A stretch of DNA of 64,000 bases from Mycolicibacterium rhodesiae (GCF_002086695.1 NZ_MVIH01000008.1:62001-126000), one strand, 5' to 3'. Numbered from the stretch's first letter, positions 47,175 to 55,779 are shown. The notes: a model not told the origin generated them from the sequence alone. Numbers and translations are program-made.

Positions 47175-47696
47175 ATGAATGTGCGGATGGCCGAATCAAT
47201 CCCACCCGCCAAGCCGGACCCGATCGCCGCCGCGCGACGCAACTGGGAGCGCGCCGGGTGGGGTGATGTCGCCGAGGGCATGGTGGCCGTCACCTCGGTG
47301 ATGCGGGCCCACCAGATCCTGCTGGCCCGGGTCGAGAACGCGCTGCGGCCCTACGATCTGAGTTTTTCTCGCTTCGAACTGTTGCGGCTGTTGGCGTTCA
47401 GCCGCACCGGGGCGTTACCGATCACCAAGGCCTCGGACCGCTTGCAGGTGCACGTCACCAGCGTCACGCACGCAATTCGCCGGCTCGAGGCCGATGGATT
47501 GGTAAGGCGGGTGCCGCATCCCACCGACGGGCGCACCACGCTGGTCGAGATCACCGACCTGGGGCGTTCGACGGTGGAGGACGCCACCGCGACGCTCAAC
47601 GAGATGGTGTTCGCCGATATCGGGATGGCGGCGCCGGAAGCCCGGGCGCTGGTGGCGTCGATCGAGACGCTGCGCCACCACGCAGGCGATTTCTAA
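47175..47696 (+). CDS. MarR family regulator
   Basis: About 173 residues: winged helix-turn-helix (around LPITKASDRLQVHVTSVTHA, with the wing RVPHPTDGRTTLVEI) and the helices for dimerisation at both ends. It matches the place of Rv0737 after rslA. Three in-frame starts (47160, 47175 and 47187) lie close together, and none has a strong ribosome-binding site; the middle one is used. The target and effector are unknown. Confidence 0.82.
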   Translation: MNVRMAESIPPAKPDPIAAARRNWERAGWGDVAEGMVAVTSVMRAHQILLARVENALRPYDLSFSRFELLRLLAFSRTGALPITKASDRLQVHVTSVTHAIRRLEADGLVRRVPHPTDGRTTLVEITDLGRSTVEDATATLNEMVFADIGMAAPEARALVASIETLRHHAGDF

Positions 47697-47697
47697 C

Positions 47698-47759
47698 CGC
47701 GAGCAGACGTGAACGTCCCCCAATGATCGGCGTGTCGGGGACCTTTCCGTCTGCTCGCG
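47698..47759. terminator. Bidirectional hairpin terminator, full copy of the dispersed element
   Basis: The outer arms CGCGAGCAGACG (47698-47709) and CGTCTGCTCGCG (47748-47759) are perfect 12-bp complements. Inside them GTCCCC (47715-47720) pairs with GGGGAC (47737-47742), followed by CTTT. It is positioned between the convergent MarR and mmsB genes and shares sequence with the S10-operon terminator at 26676-26731. Confidence 0.8.
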
Positions 47760-47772
47760 AGGGAAACCGGCC

Positions 47773-48642
47773 TCAGCGCAGGGTTTCGATCACCGCGCTG
47801 AAATCCAGGTCGGCGTGCTCTTGCGCGAATTTGGCGTAGATCTCGGCAGCGTGGGTGCCCAGTGGCGCGGTGGCGCCGGTCGACGACACCGCATCCATCG
47901 CCAGCCCGAGGTCCTTGTTCATCAGCGCTGTGGCGAAGCCCGGCTGGAAGTTGTTGTTGGCCGGCGAGGTCGAAACAGGTCCGGGCACAGGGCAGTTGGT
48001 GTGGACCGCCCAGCAGTTCCCGGTGGCGCCGGTGATCACGTCGAACAGGGACTGTGCCGAGAGGCCCAGCTTTTCGGCCAGCACGAAGGCCTCACCTACG
48101 GCGATCTGCTGCACGGCCAGCACCATGTTGTTGCACAGCTTGGCGGCCTGCCCCGCGCCCGATGAACCGCAATGAATCACCTTGCTGGCCATGGGATCCA
48201 GCACCGGCCGTGCCCTGTCCAACGCGTCGGCGTCGCCGCCGACCATGAATGCGAGCGTGCCTGCGGTGGCGCCCTTGATGCCGCCGGAGACTGGGGCGTC
48301 GAGCTGAGCCATCCCGGCCGCGGAGGCCTGCGCGTTGACCTCGCGGGCGTCGTCGACGGAGATTGTCGAGGTGTCGATGAACAGCGTGCCCGCCTTGGCG
48401 GCCGGAAGCGCTTCGGCGTAGCAGGCTTTCACGATCGCGCCGTTGGGCAGTGAGGTGATGACGACGTCCGCCTCGGACACTGCTGCGGCGCCGGCGTCGA
48501 AGACCGTCGCGCCTTTCTCCTCAGCCGCCGCACGTAATGCGGGCACCGGATCGAAGCCCCGCACCGTGTAGCCGGCGTTGACCAGGTTGGCCGCCATCGG
48601 CCCGCCCATGTGGCCCAACCCCAGGAACGCAACCGTCGTCAT
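47773..48642 (-). CDS. mmsB: 3-hydroxyisobutyrate dehydrogenase
   Basis: A 289-residue NAD-dependent enzyme of valine breakdown that oxidises 3-hydroxyisobutyrate to methylmalonate semialdehyde. Rossmann motif GLGHMGGPMAANL (8-20), substrate motif DAPVSGG (115-121) and catalytic Lys168 in GQAAKLCNN. Last gene of the mmsA-fadE9-mmsB operon. The ATG reading MTTVAFLGL is chosen from a longer frame; AGGAGCCACAC precedes it. Confidence 0.95.
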   Translation of the reverse strand: MTTVAFLGLGHMGGPMAANLVNAGYTVRGFDPVPALRAAAEEKGATVFDAGAAAVSEADVVITSLPNGAIVKACYAEALPAAKAGTLFIDTSTISVDDAREVNAQASAAGMAQLDAPVSGGIKGATAGTLAFMVGGDADALDRARPVLDPMASKVIHCGSSGAGQAAKLCNNMVLAVQQIAVGEAFVLAEKLGLSAQSLFDVITGATGNCWAVHTNCPVPGPVSTSPANNNFQPGFATALMNKDLGLAMDAVSSTGATAPLGTHAAEIYAKFAQEHADLDFSAVIETLR

Positions 48643-48658
48643 GTGTGGCTCCTTTGCC

Positions 48659-49825
48659 TCACGCCGATGCGCGTGCCCGGGCAGCTTCTGCTCGCCCGAT
48701 GACCACGCGCATGATTTCGTTGGTGCCCTCCAGGATTCGGTGCACGCGAAGATCGCGGACGATCTTCTCGATCCCGTACTCCCGTAGGTAGCCGTAGCCG
48801 CCGTGTAGCTGCAACGCCTGGTCGGCCACCTCGAAGCACGCGTCGGTGACATAGCGCTTGGCCATCGCACACAATGCGACCTTGTCCGCCTCGTCGTTGT
48901 CCAGGGCAACGGCCGCGCGCCACAACATCAGCCGCGACGTCTCCAGCGCGGTGGCCATGTCGGCCAGCGTGAATCGGATGGTCGGCTCGTCGAGCAGCGC
49001 ACCGCCGAAGGCCTGCCGGTCGGCGAGATAGCTTGCGGCCTTCTCGTAGGCGGTTTGGGCGCCGCCGAGTGAACAGGCCGCGATGTTCAGGCGGCCACCG
49101 TTGAGGCCGTTCATCGCGATGCCGAAGCCGGTACCCTCACCCTCGGGTCCGCCGAGCATCGCCGACGCCGGCACCCGCACACCGTCGAGGATCACCTGAG
49201 CGGTGGGCTGCACGTTCCAGCCCATCTTCTCCTCCTGGGCGCCGAAACTCAATCCAGGCGTGTTCTTTTCGATGATGAACGCCGAGATGCCGCGCGGCCC
49301 GTCGGCGCCGGTGCGGGCCATCACGATGTACACGTCGGACGTGCCTGCGCCGGAGATGAACTGCTTGACCCCGTCGAGCACAAAGGCATCGCCGTCACGA
49401 ACAGCTTTGGTGCGCAACGCCGAGGCATCCGATCCCGCACCCGGCTCGGTCAGGCAGTAGCTGGCGATGGCCTCCATCGACGCGAGCCGGGGGATCCATG
49501 ACCTGCGCTGATCGTCGGTGCCGTAGGTGTCGACCATCCACGCGCACATGTTGTGGATCGACAGGAACGCCGCCAGCGCGGGGTCGGCGGTGGAGAGCTG
49601 CTCGAAGATCCGCACCGCGTCCAGCCGCCGCAGGCCACTGCCGCCGACGTCCTCGGCGCAGTAGATCGCGGCCATCCCCAGTTCGGCGGCGTCTCGCAAC
49701 ACCTCCACCGGGAACTCCTTGGAGTGATCCCAGTCCAGGGCATGCGGCGCAAGACGTTTGATCGCGAACGCGGCCGCCGTTTCGGCAATCACGCGATCGT
49801 CATCGTCGAGCGTCAGGAAGCTCAT
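48659..49825 (-). CDS. fadE9: Acyl-CoA dehydrogenase (isobutyryl-CoA type), FadE9
   Basis: A 388-residue FAD enzyme with catalytic Glu366 (ILEGTNE) and the segments YCLTEPGAGSDASAL and QLHGGYGYLREYGIEKI typical of acyl-CoA dehydrogenases. Genomic context with valine genes suggests isobutyryl-CoA as substrate. Sits between mmsA and mmsB with short gaps (7 and 16 bases). Confidence 0.93.
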   Translation of the reverse strand: MSFLTLDDDDRVIAETAAAFAIKRLAPHALDWDHSKEFPVEVLRDAAELGMAAIYCAEDVGGSGLRRLDAVRIFEQLSTADPALAAFLSIHNMCAWMVDTYGTDDQRRSWIPRLASMEAIASYCLTEPGAGSDASALRTKAVRDGDAFVLDGVKQFISGAGTSDVYIVMARTGADGPRGISAFIIEKNTPGLSFGAQEEKMGWNVQPTAQVILDGVRVPASAMLGGPEGEGTGFGIAMNGLNGGRLNIAACSLGGAQTAYEKAASYLADRQAFGGALLDEPTIRFTLADMATALETSRLMLWRAAVALDNDEADKVALCAMAKRYVTDACFEVADQALQLHGGYGYLREYGIEKIVRDLRVHRILEGTNEIMRVVIGRAEAARARASA

Positions 49826-49832
49826 TGCCCCT

Positions 49833-51353
49833 CTAGTTCATCGTGGGGATGACGAACTCGGCCCCGTCCTTGATGCCCGACGGCCACCGCTCGGTGACAG
49901 TCTTGGTCTTGGTGTAGAAGAGGATCGAGTGCGGCCCGTGCTGGTTGAGGTCGCCGAACCCGGAACGCTTCCAGCCACCAAAGGTGTGGTAGGACACCGG
50001 AACCGGGATCGGCACGTTGACGCCGACCATGCCGACCTGGACGCGGGAGACGAAGTCGCGGGCAGCATCACCGTCGCGGGTGAAGATGGCCACGCCGTTG
50101 CCGTATTCGTGCTCGGTCGGCAACCGCAGCGCCTCTTCGTAGTCATGCGCGCGGACGATGCACAAAACCGGACCGAAGATCTCGTCGGTGTAGATCGACA
50201 TGTCGGTGGTGACGTGGTCGAAGAGGGTGGGGCCGATGAAGAAGCCGCCTTCGAGGCTGGCGTCGTCGAACGTCAGCTCGTCGCTGGCCTTGTCGCGGCC
50301 GTCGACCACGATCTCGGCTCCGGCGGCCACGCCCGCGTCGATGTAGTCCCGAACCCGCTGCAGCGCGGCGGAGGTGACCAGTGGGCCGTAATCGGCCTTG
50401 GGGTCCAGGCTGTGCCCGACGCGCAGCTCGTTGATGCGCTCGACGAGCCTGCCGCGCAAGCGGTTTGCGGTTTCCTCGCCGACGGGTACCGCGACGCTGA
50501 TGGCCATGCAGCGCTCGCCTGCGCTTCCGTAACCGGCACCGATCAGTGCGTCGACGGCCTGGTCCAGGTCGGCGTCGGGCATGACGATCATGTGGTTCTT
50601 GGCGCCGCCGAAGCACTGCGACCGTTTACCGTTGGCCGCCGCGGTGGAGTAGATGTACTGCGCGATGTCGGAGCTGCCGACGAAGCCGACGGCCTTGATG
50701 TCGGGGTGCGCCAGGATCGCGTCGACGGCTTCCTTGTCGCCCTGTACCACCTGGAACACACCGGCGGGCAGGCCGGCTTCGAGGAACAGCTCGGCAAGGC
50801 GCACCGGGACCGAGGGGTCGCGCTCGGAGGGCTTGAGGATGAACGCGTTACCGCATGCCAGGGCCGGCCCCGCCTTCCACAGCGGGATCATCGCGGGGAA
50901 GTTGAACGGCGTGATGCCGGCGACCACACCCAGCGGCTGGCGGATCGAGTACACGTCGATGCCGCCGCCGGCGCCTTCGGTGAACTCACCCTTGAGCAGG
51001 TGCGGGATGCCGATCGCGAACTCGATGACCTCGATACCGCGCTGGATGTCGCCCTTGGAATCGGGGACGGTCTTGCCGTGCTCGATCGACAGCAGCTCGG
51101 CCAGTTCATCGGTGTTGGCGTTGACCAGCTCGATGAACTTCATCAGGACGCGGGCGCGGCGCTGCGGATTCCAGGCGGCCCATTCCTTCTGGGCTTCGAC
51201 CGCGGAGGCGACCGCGGTGTCGACGTCGGCGGCCGACGCCAGCAGGACCTGGGCCTGCACCTCACCGGTGCTGGGGTTGAAAACGTCCGCGGTGCGCGTG
51301 CTGCTGAGGTTGCTGCGCTTGCCGTCGATGAAGTGCTGAATGGTTGTGCTCAT
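49833..51353 (-). CDS. mmsA: Methylmalonate-semialdehyde dehydrogenase (acylating)
   Basis: A 506-residue CoA-dependent aldehyde dehydrogenase that turns methylmalonate semialdehyde into propionyl-CoA, joining valine to propanoate metabolism. The catalytic Cys282 is in GSAGERCMAIS, and the cofactor segment is PFNFPAMIPLWK. First gene of the operon; a perfect 18-bp palindrome lies 31 bases before the start. Confidence 0.96.
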   Translation of the reverse strand: MSTTIQHFIDGKRSNLSSTRTADVFNPSTGEVQAQVLLASAADVDTAVASAVEAQKEWAAWNPQRRARVLMKFIELVNANTDELAELLSIEHGKTVPDSKGDIQRGIEVIEFAIGIPHLLKGEFTEGAGGGIDVYSIRQPLGVVAGITPFNFPAMIPLWKAGPALACGNAFILKPSERDPSVPVRLAELFLEAGLPAGVFQVVQGDKEAVDAILAHPDIKAVGFVGSSDIAQYIYSTAAANGKRSQCFGGAKNHMIVMPDADLDQAVDALIGAGYGSAGERCMAISVAVPVGEETANRLRGRLVERINELRVGHSLDPKADYGPLVTSAALQRVRDYIDAGVAAGAEIVVDGRDKASDELTFDDASLEGGFFIGPTLFDHVTTDMSIYTDEIFGPVLCIVRAHDYEEALRLPTEHEYGNGVAIFTRDGDAARDFVSRVQVGMVGVNVPIPVPVSYHTFGGWKRSGFGDLNQHGPHSILFYTKTKTVTERWPSGIKDGAEFVIPTMN

Positions 51354-51383
51354 GACTGCCCCTTGGCTGACCTGGCCGCTGAA

Positions 51384-51401
51384 TACTAGGACATCCTAGT
51401 A
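51384..51401. promoter_or_regulatory. Perfect palindromic operator before mmsA
   Basis: TACTAGGA and TCCTAGTA are exact 8-bp inverted arms around a CA spacer. It lies 31 bp before the ATG, over the likely promoter. A valine-pathway repressor (MmsR-, GntR- or TetR-type) would be expected there, but none is encoded next to it. Confidence 0.7.
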
Positions 51402-51438
51402 ACGCTGTGACCGGCTCCGCAAGGGGCCGGCGATGCGC

Positions 51439-51494
51439 CGAGTGTGCGTACAGATCGCTGTGTGCCGCCCCAACTCGATCTGCGCGCACACTCG
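51439..51494. repeat. Long hairpin downstream of the response-regulator gene
   Basis: An 18-nt arm, CGAGTGTGCGTACAGATC (51439-51456), pairs at 16 of 18 positions with its partner (51477-51494), over a 20-nt loop. It is in the 317-bp gap between the mmsA start and the response-regulator stop on the same strand. There is no U-tract, so it may be a dispersed palindrome or an mRNA-stabilising or processing structure. Confidence 0.6.
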
Positions 51495-51562
51495 ATGGGG
51501 GTCAGATGTAGTTGGATGCCACCGAGGGGGAGGCTCTGCGAAGGACCATGTAGTTCCTCTGA

Positions 51563-51590
51563 AACGCGATATCACCGGCGATATCGCGTT
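51563..51590. repeat. Perfect inverted repeat with 11-bp arms
   Basis: AACGCGATATC (51563-51573) and GATATCGCGTT (51580-51590) are exact complements with a 6-bp spacer, ACCGGC. The whole is symmetrical enough to be an operator or hairpin. It is the second large palindrome in the same gap, and the remaining sequence of the gap shows nothing else of note. Confidence 0.65.
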
Positions 51591-51670
51591 CCGGAGAAGT
51601 GCACTGACCCCTCACCCTTTGATGGCGTTCAGATCGCGATTCGTCGCCGAAACCGGACCTGGCTTCGGTC

Positions 51671-52348
51671 TCAGCGCCACTGGTAGCGGGTGCTGGGCCG
51701 GCCGGTCTTGCCGTATTCGGTCAGGCGGGTGACGGTGCCGTCATCGGCCAGCCGTTCCAGGTAGCGCCAGGCCGTCACCCGGGAGACGCCGACCAGTTTG
51801 GCGGCCTCGTCGGCGGTCAGCCCGTCGGCGCGATCACGGACCGCGCGGGCGATCTCGTCGGTGGTCCCCGGTGCGGCGCCCTTGGGGGCTACCGACTTGT
51901 CGGTGGTGCGGAGCTCGGCCAGCGCCCGGTCCACCTCGGCCTGGCTGGCCGCCTCGGTGCCCGCAGGCAGTGCCTCGCGGTAGCGGCGGTAGCGCTCGAG
52001 GCGGTCACGGAACGCCGCGAACGTGAACGGTTTGAGCAGATAGGCCAGCGCACCGTGGGCGACGGCGGCGCGCACCATCTCCAGATCGCGTTCGGAGGTG
52101 ATCGCGATGATGTCGGGGGCGGGCCGTAAACCGGACAGGGCTGAGGCCAGCGCGATCCCGCTGGCGTCGGGCAGGCCGAGATCGAGCAACACCAGGTCGA
52201 CGGGGGACTCGGCTTCGGCGGCGATGCGCATCGCGTCGCGCGCGGTGTTGGCTATGCCGGTGACGGTAAACCCTTGTAGCCGAGCCAGATACGCGTTGTG
52301 CGCTTCGGCGATCAGCGGTTCGTCCTCGACGATCAGCACGTTGATCAT
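51671..52348 (-). CDS. Response regulator of the CitB/DcuR type
   Basis: A 225-residue regulator: an N-terminal receiver with phosphoacceptor Asp56 (VLLDLGLPD), an acidic cluster at residues 8-10 and the conserved Lys in LLKPF near 107, a linker, and a C-terminal winged-helix domain (ADEAAKLVGVSRVTAWRYLE). The ATG overlaps the kinase stop (ATGA). It should control dctA and perhaps dicarboxylate catabolism. Confidence 0.9.
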   Translation of the reverse strand: MINVLIVEDEPLIAEAHNAYLARLQGFTVTGIANTARDAMRIAAEAESPVDLVLLDLGLPDASGIALASALSGLRPAPDIIAITSERDLEMVRAAVAHGALAYLLKPFTFAAFRDRLERYRRYREALPAGTEAASQAEVDRALAELRTTDKSVAPKGAAPGTTDEIARAVRDRADGLTADEAAKLVGVSRVTAWRYLERLADDGTVTRLTEYGKTGRPSTRYQWR

Positions 52349-53877
52349 CGGATGGTCACCGTCACCACCGACCCATAGGTCACGTCGGCGCTCAGGCTGC
52401 CACCGTGCCGGTTGACGATCTGTGCGACCAGAGCGAGCCCGAGGCCCTGGTGTCCGGCGTCGCTGCCGGACTTGGTCGAGTAGCCGCGCTGCCTGGCGCG
52501 TGCGAAGGTGTCGGGGTCCATGCCGGGGCCGCTGTCGGCGACCTGGATCTGCAGCTGCTCGTCGGTCTGGTTGACGGTCACCTCGACCCACGGGTCGTCG
52601 CGGTCGCAGGCGTCCATCGCGTTGTCGATCAGGTTGCCCAGCACGGTGACCATCTCCTGCGGGCTCAGCAGCGCCTCGGCGGGAAGATGAGTCTCCTCGG
52701 TGATGGTCAGTTCGATGCCGCGCTCGTCGGCCTCGGCGGTTTTGCCGAGCAGGAGCGCCACCAGCGCGGGCTCGCCGACGGCGTCGGAGACCCGGTCGAC
52801 GAGTTGTTGAGACAGTGCGAGTTCCTGGGTGGCGAACTTGACCGCCTCGTCGGGGCGGCCCATCTCGACCAGTGTGACGACGGTGTGCAGCTTGTTGGCC
52901 GACTCGTGGGCCTGCGCGCGCAGCGAGTCGGTGAAGCCCTGCAGAGAACTCAATTCGCCCAGCGCGCCCTGCAATTCGGTGCGGTCGCGGATGGTGACCA
53001 CTTCGGAGTCCGACGTGCTGACCGCAGAGCGGTTGACGACCAGCACTCGGTCATCGGTGAGCCGGACCTCGTCGCGTACACCGGGGTCGTTGCCGCGCAG
53101 GAACTCTGGCAGGTCGGCGCGCGTGATGGGTCCGGCGGGCAGGGCCAGGAGGCGTCGGGCTTCGTCGTTGGCCAGCGCGACCCCGTTGCGGTCCAACACG
53201 ATCAGCCCTTCAGAGACCGAGTGCAGGATCGCGTCGTGGTGGTCGTACATCAGCCGCAGCTCGTCGGGCGCCAGGCCGTGGGTCTGGTGCAGGACGCGCC
53301 GGCGGATCGCCCAGATGCCGACGAAGGACAGGGCCAGCGCTCCGGTCGCGACACCGACGATCATCAGCCATTGCGAGCGCCAGCGCGCGGAGAGGCTTTC
53401 GAGCGTGATGCCGGCGGCGACCAGGCCGATGACCTGCCCGCTGCCGTTACGCACCGGCGCGATGGTGCGCACCGACGGACCGAGAGTGCCGGTGTAGACC
53501 TCGGTGTAGGTCTCGCCGCGCAGCGCCGGCTCAATGGTCCCGATGTACTTCTGCCCGATCTGGTCGGGGTTTGTGTGGGTGAACCGGGTGCGGTCGGGCG
53601 CCATGATCGTGATGAAGGCGATGCCGGTGCTCTTGCGGACAGCCTCGGTCACCGGCTGCAGAACCTGTGCGGCGTTGCCGCTTTCGATCGCTTCCGCCGT
53701 GGACGGTGCGTCAGCGAGGGCGACGGCGATCGCCGTCACCTGTTGGCGCGCGGCTTCGTCGCCGTGGCGTTTCGCATCGAAGAGGGCCAACGCGCTGCCG
53801 GCCACCACCACCAGCAGGATCACCGCGGCTTGCAACGCGAAGGCCTGGCCTGCCAGCGAGCGGGGCAGTACGGCCAC
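52345..53877 (-). CDS. Sensor histidine kinase of the CitA/DcuS type
   Basis: A 510-residue membrane kinase. Helix 1 (about 12-33) and helix 2 (about 170-190) flank an extracytoplasmic ligand-binding PAS/Cache domain; the cytoplasmic PAS domain is about 212-305; the phosphoacceptor is His324 (AQAHESANKL); the ATPase domain has NLIDNAMDA, DSGPGM and GLGLAL. Such sensors bind C4-dicarboxylates or citrate outside the cell. Divergent from dctA, 105 bases away. Confidence 0.92.
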   Translation of the reverse strand: MAVLPRSLAGQAFALQAAVILLVVVAGSALALFDAKRHGDEAARQQVTAIAVALADAPSTAEAIESGNAAQVLQPVTEAVRKSTGIAFITIMAPDRTRFTHTNPDQIGQKYIGTIEPALRGETYTEVYTGTLGPSVRTIAPVRNGSGQVIGLVAAGITLESLSARWRSQWLMIVGVATGALALSFVGIWAIRRRVLHQTHGLAPDELRLMYDHHDAILHSVSEGLIVLDRNGVALANDEARRLLALPAGPITRADLPEFLRGNDPGVRDEVRLTDDRVLVVNRSAVSTSDSEVVTIRDRTELQGALGELSSLQGFTDSLRAQAHESANKLHTVVTLVEMGRPDEAVKFATQELALSQQLVDRVSDAVGEPALVALLLGKTAEADERGIELTITEETHLPAEALLSPQEMVTVLGNLIDNAMDACDRDDPWVEVTVNQTDEQLQIQVADSGPGMDPDTFARARQRGYSTKSGSDAGHQGLGLALVAQIVNRHGGSLSADVTYGSVVTVTIR

Positions 53878-53911
53878 TGCTCACCTCCGCGATGAACGTA
53901 ATGAACTAAAG

Positions 53912-53927
53912 CGTGACCTGCGTCACG
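53912..53927. promoter_or_regulatory. CRP-like binding site between the kinase gene and dctA
   Basis: CGTGAC-CTGC-GTCACG is a perfect 16-bp palindrome that fits the CRP/GlxR core GTGA-N6-TCAC. It lies in the 105-bp divergent gap, so either operon could be controlled by cAMP in addition to the two-component system. The outer bases differ from the TGTGA optimum. Confidence 0.6.
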
Positions 53928-53982
53928 TGAGGGTAAACCATCCTTTCAGACAGATTGCCGTGACATCGGAAGGAAACCGCTC

Positions 53983-55356
53983 ATGACCACGGTTGTGGAT
54001 CGTCCAGGCGGCGATGACAAACCCCCGGCGCCCAAGCGCCGGGATCGCACCCACTGGCTGTACATCGCTGTCATCCTCGCGGTGGTCGGCGGCGTCGCCG
54101 TCGGTCTGATGGCCCCCGGTATCGGCAAGGACGTCGGCGTTCTGGGAACCATGTTCGTCGCCCTGATCAAGATGATGATCGTCCCGGTCATCTTCTGCAC
54201 GATCGTGCTGGGTATCGGATCGGTACGCAAAGCCGCCACCGTCGGCAAGGTCGGCGGGTTGGCGTTCGGCTACTTCATGGTGATGTCGACGATCGCGCTG
54301 GGCATCGGCCTGTTGGTGGGCAACCTGCTGCATCCCGGCAGCAGCCTCAAGCTCTCGGAGTCGACCGCAGGCAAGGGAGCGCAACTGGCCGAACAGGCGC
54401 ACGAGTCCGGCGGTTTGGTGGAGTTCATCCAGCACATCATTCCGACGTCGCTGTTCTCGTCGCTGACCGACGGCAATGTGCTGCAAGGGCTTTTCGTGGC
54501 GCTGCTGGTCGGGTTCGCGATCCAGGCGATGGGCACCAAGGGCGAGCCGATCCTGCGGGGGGTCGAGCATTTGCAGCGGCTGGTGTTCAAGGTCCTGTCA
54601 ATGGTGTTGTGGCTGGCCCCGATTGGTGCGTTCGGTGCAATGGCCAATGTGGTGGGCCAGACCGGATGGAGCGCGGTGACCAACCTGCTGGTGCTGATGT
54701 TGGGCTTCTACCTGACGTGTCTGGTGTTCGTGTTCGGCGTGCTCGGTGCGCTGCTGCGGATGGTGGCCGGGGTGTCGATCTTCAAGCTGGTCCGCTACCT
54801 GGCGCGGGAGTACCTGCTGATCTTCGCGACGTCGTCCTCTGAGTCGGCGCTGCCACGGCTGATCGCGAAGATGGAGCACCTGGGTGTGCAGCAGAGCACC
54901 GTGGGTGTGGTTGTGCCGACCGGATATTCGTTCAACTTGGATGGCACCGCGATCTACCTGACGATGGCATCGCTGTTCATCGCCGATGCGCTCGGTGATC
55001 CGCTGTCGGTGGGGGAGCAGATCGGCTTGTTGGTCTTCATGATCGTGGCGTCCAAGGGCGCGGCCGGGGTGAGCGGGGCCGGGTTGGCGACGCTGGCCGG
55101 CGGCCTGCAGGCGCACCGCCCGGAGCTGCTCGACGGGGTCGGCCTGATCGTCGGGATCGACCGGTTCATGTCCGAGGCGCGTGCGGTGACCAACTTCTCC
55201 GGCAACGCGGTGGCCACCCTGTTGGTGGGCTCGTGGACCAAGACGGTCGACACGGCCAAGGTCGACGGCGTGCTGTCCGGCCGCGACCCGTTCGACGAGG
55301 TGACCATGCTCGACAACGATCATCGGCCGGCGCAAAAGGAGGCAGTCGCCGCCTGA
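53983..55356 (+). CDS. dctA: C4-dicarboxylate:cation symporter DctA
   Basis: A 457-residue glutamate/dicarboxylate transporter (DAACS family) with eight membrane helices and the re-entrant loops SSSESALPRL (HP1 serine-rich) and GAGLATLAGG (HP2). Helix 7 has GYSFNLDGTAIY and helix 8 RAVTNFSGNAVAT. It takes up succinate, fumarate, malate and perhaps aspartate. Located next to a sensor for the same class of compounds. Confidence 0.95.
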   Translation: MTTVVDRPGGDDKPPAPKRRDRTHWLYIAVILAVVGGVAVGLMAPGIGKDVGVLGTMFVALIKMMIVPVIFCTIVLGIGSVRKAATVGKVGGLAFGYFMVMSTIALGIGLLVGNLLHPGSSLKLSESTAGKGAQLAEQAHESGGLVEFIQHIIPTSLFSSLTDGNVLQGLFVALLVGFAIQAMGTKGEPILRGVEHLQRLVFKVLSMVLWLAPIGAFGAMANVVGQTGWSAVTNLLVLMLGFYLTCLVFVFGVLGALLRMVAGVSIFKLVRYLAREYLLIFATSSSESALPRLIAKMEHLGVQQSTVGVVVPTGYSFNLDGTAIYLTMASLFIADALGDPLSVGEQIGLLVFMIVASKGAAGVSGAGLATLAGGLQAHRPELLDGVGLIVGIDRFMSEARAVTNFSGNAVATLLVGSWTKTVDTAKVDGVLSGRDPFDEVTMLDNDHRPAQKEAVAA

Positions 55357-55366
55357 TCCCCAAGCT

Positions 55367-55403
55367 CACGACACCCCGGGAGCCCTTCCCCCGGGGTGTC
55401 GTG
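55367..55403. terminator. Strong hairpin after dctA
   Basis: CACGACACCCCGGG (55367-55380) and its exact complement (55390-55403) form a 14-bp stem with a 9-base loop. Only a short T-run follows; nevertheless it ends the dctA transcript in a gene-free stretch. Confidence 0.75.
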
Positions 55404-55440
55404 CCGTTTGGGAGACGGACATGGTCGTGAAACGGAAAAA

Positions 55441-55471
55441 GCCCGGCTGTCGGGGGGGCCGCCGGGCCTTT
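55441..55471. terminator. Second hairpin terminator
   Basis: GCCCGGC (55441-55447) and GCCGGGC (55461-55467), with AAAAA before and CTTTCC after, could stop transcription from either side. It lies between dctA and the tRNA; the rest of this 350-bp gap has no gene, only a possible tRNA -10 (TAACGT, 55674-55679). Confidence 0.7.
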
Positions 55472-55705
55472 CCGCGAGAAGAGCCAGGCCCTGTCGCTCC
55501 TTCACCGTAACGCAGCTCGCTGTGAATCACGGGTCTGAACTGGGTGAAAGCTGTGAATTACCAATGACTTCAGTCGGCACACGCTGTGATGCGTGGCGTT
55601 CGCGACGGTGACCTGGGGTGCGACGCGGTGTCTCGGCGGCCCCGTGGTCGCCGGAGCCCGAGGTCACACGCGCTAACGTCAATGCTGCGCCGACCACCCG
55701 GTGCG

Positions 55706-55779
55706 GCCCCCATAGCCCAATTGGCAGAGGCAGCGGACTTAAAATCCGCCAAGTCTGGGTTCGAGTCCCAGTGGGGGCA
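55706..55779 (+). tRNA. tRNA-Leu (anticodon UAA)
   Basis: The acceptor stem GCCCCCA/TGGGGGC, anticodon stem GCGGA/TCCGC with loop CTTAAAA (anticodon TAA at 55740-55742), and T-stem CTGGG/CCCAG with TTCGAGT are all present. The variable region is only five bases (CAAGT), unlike the long arm of class II leucine tRNAs. The CCA end is not encoded; ACC then G follows. It is the attachment site of the element to its right. Confidence 0.9.
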
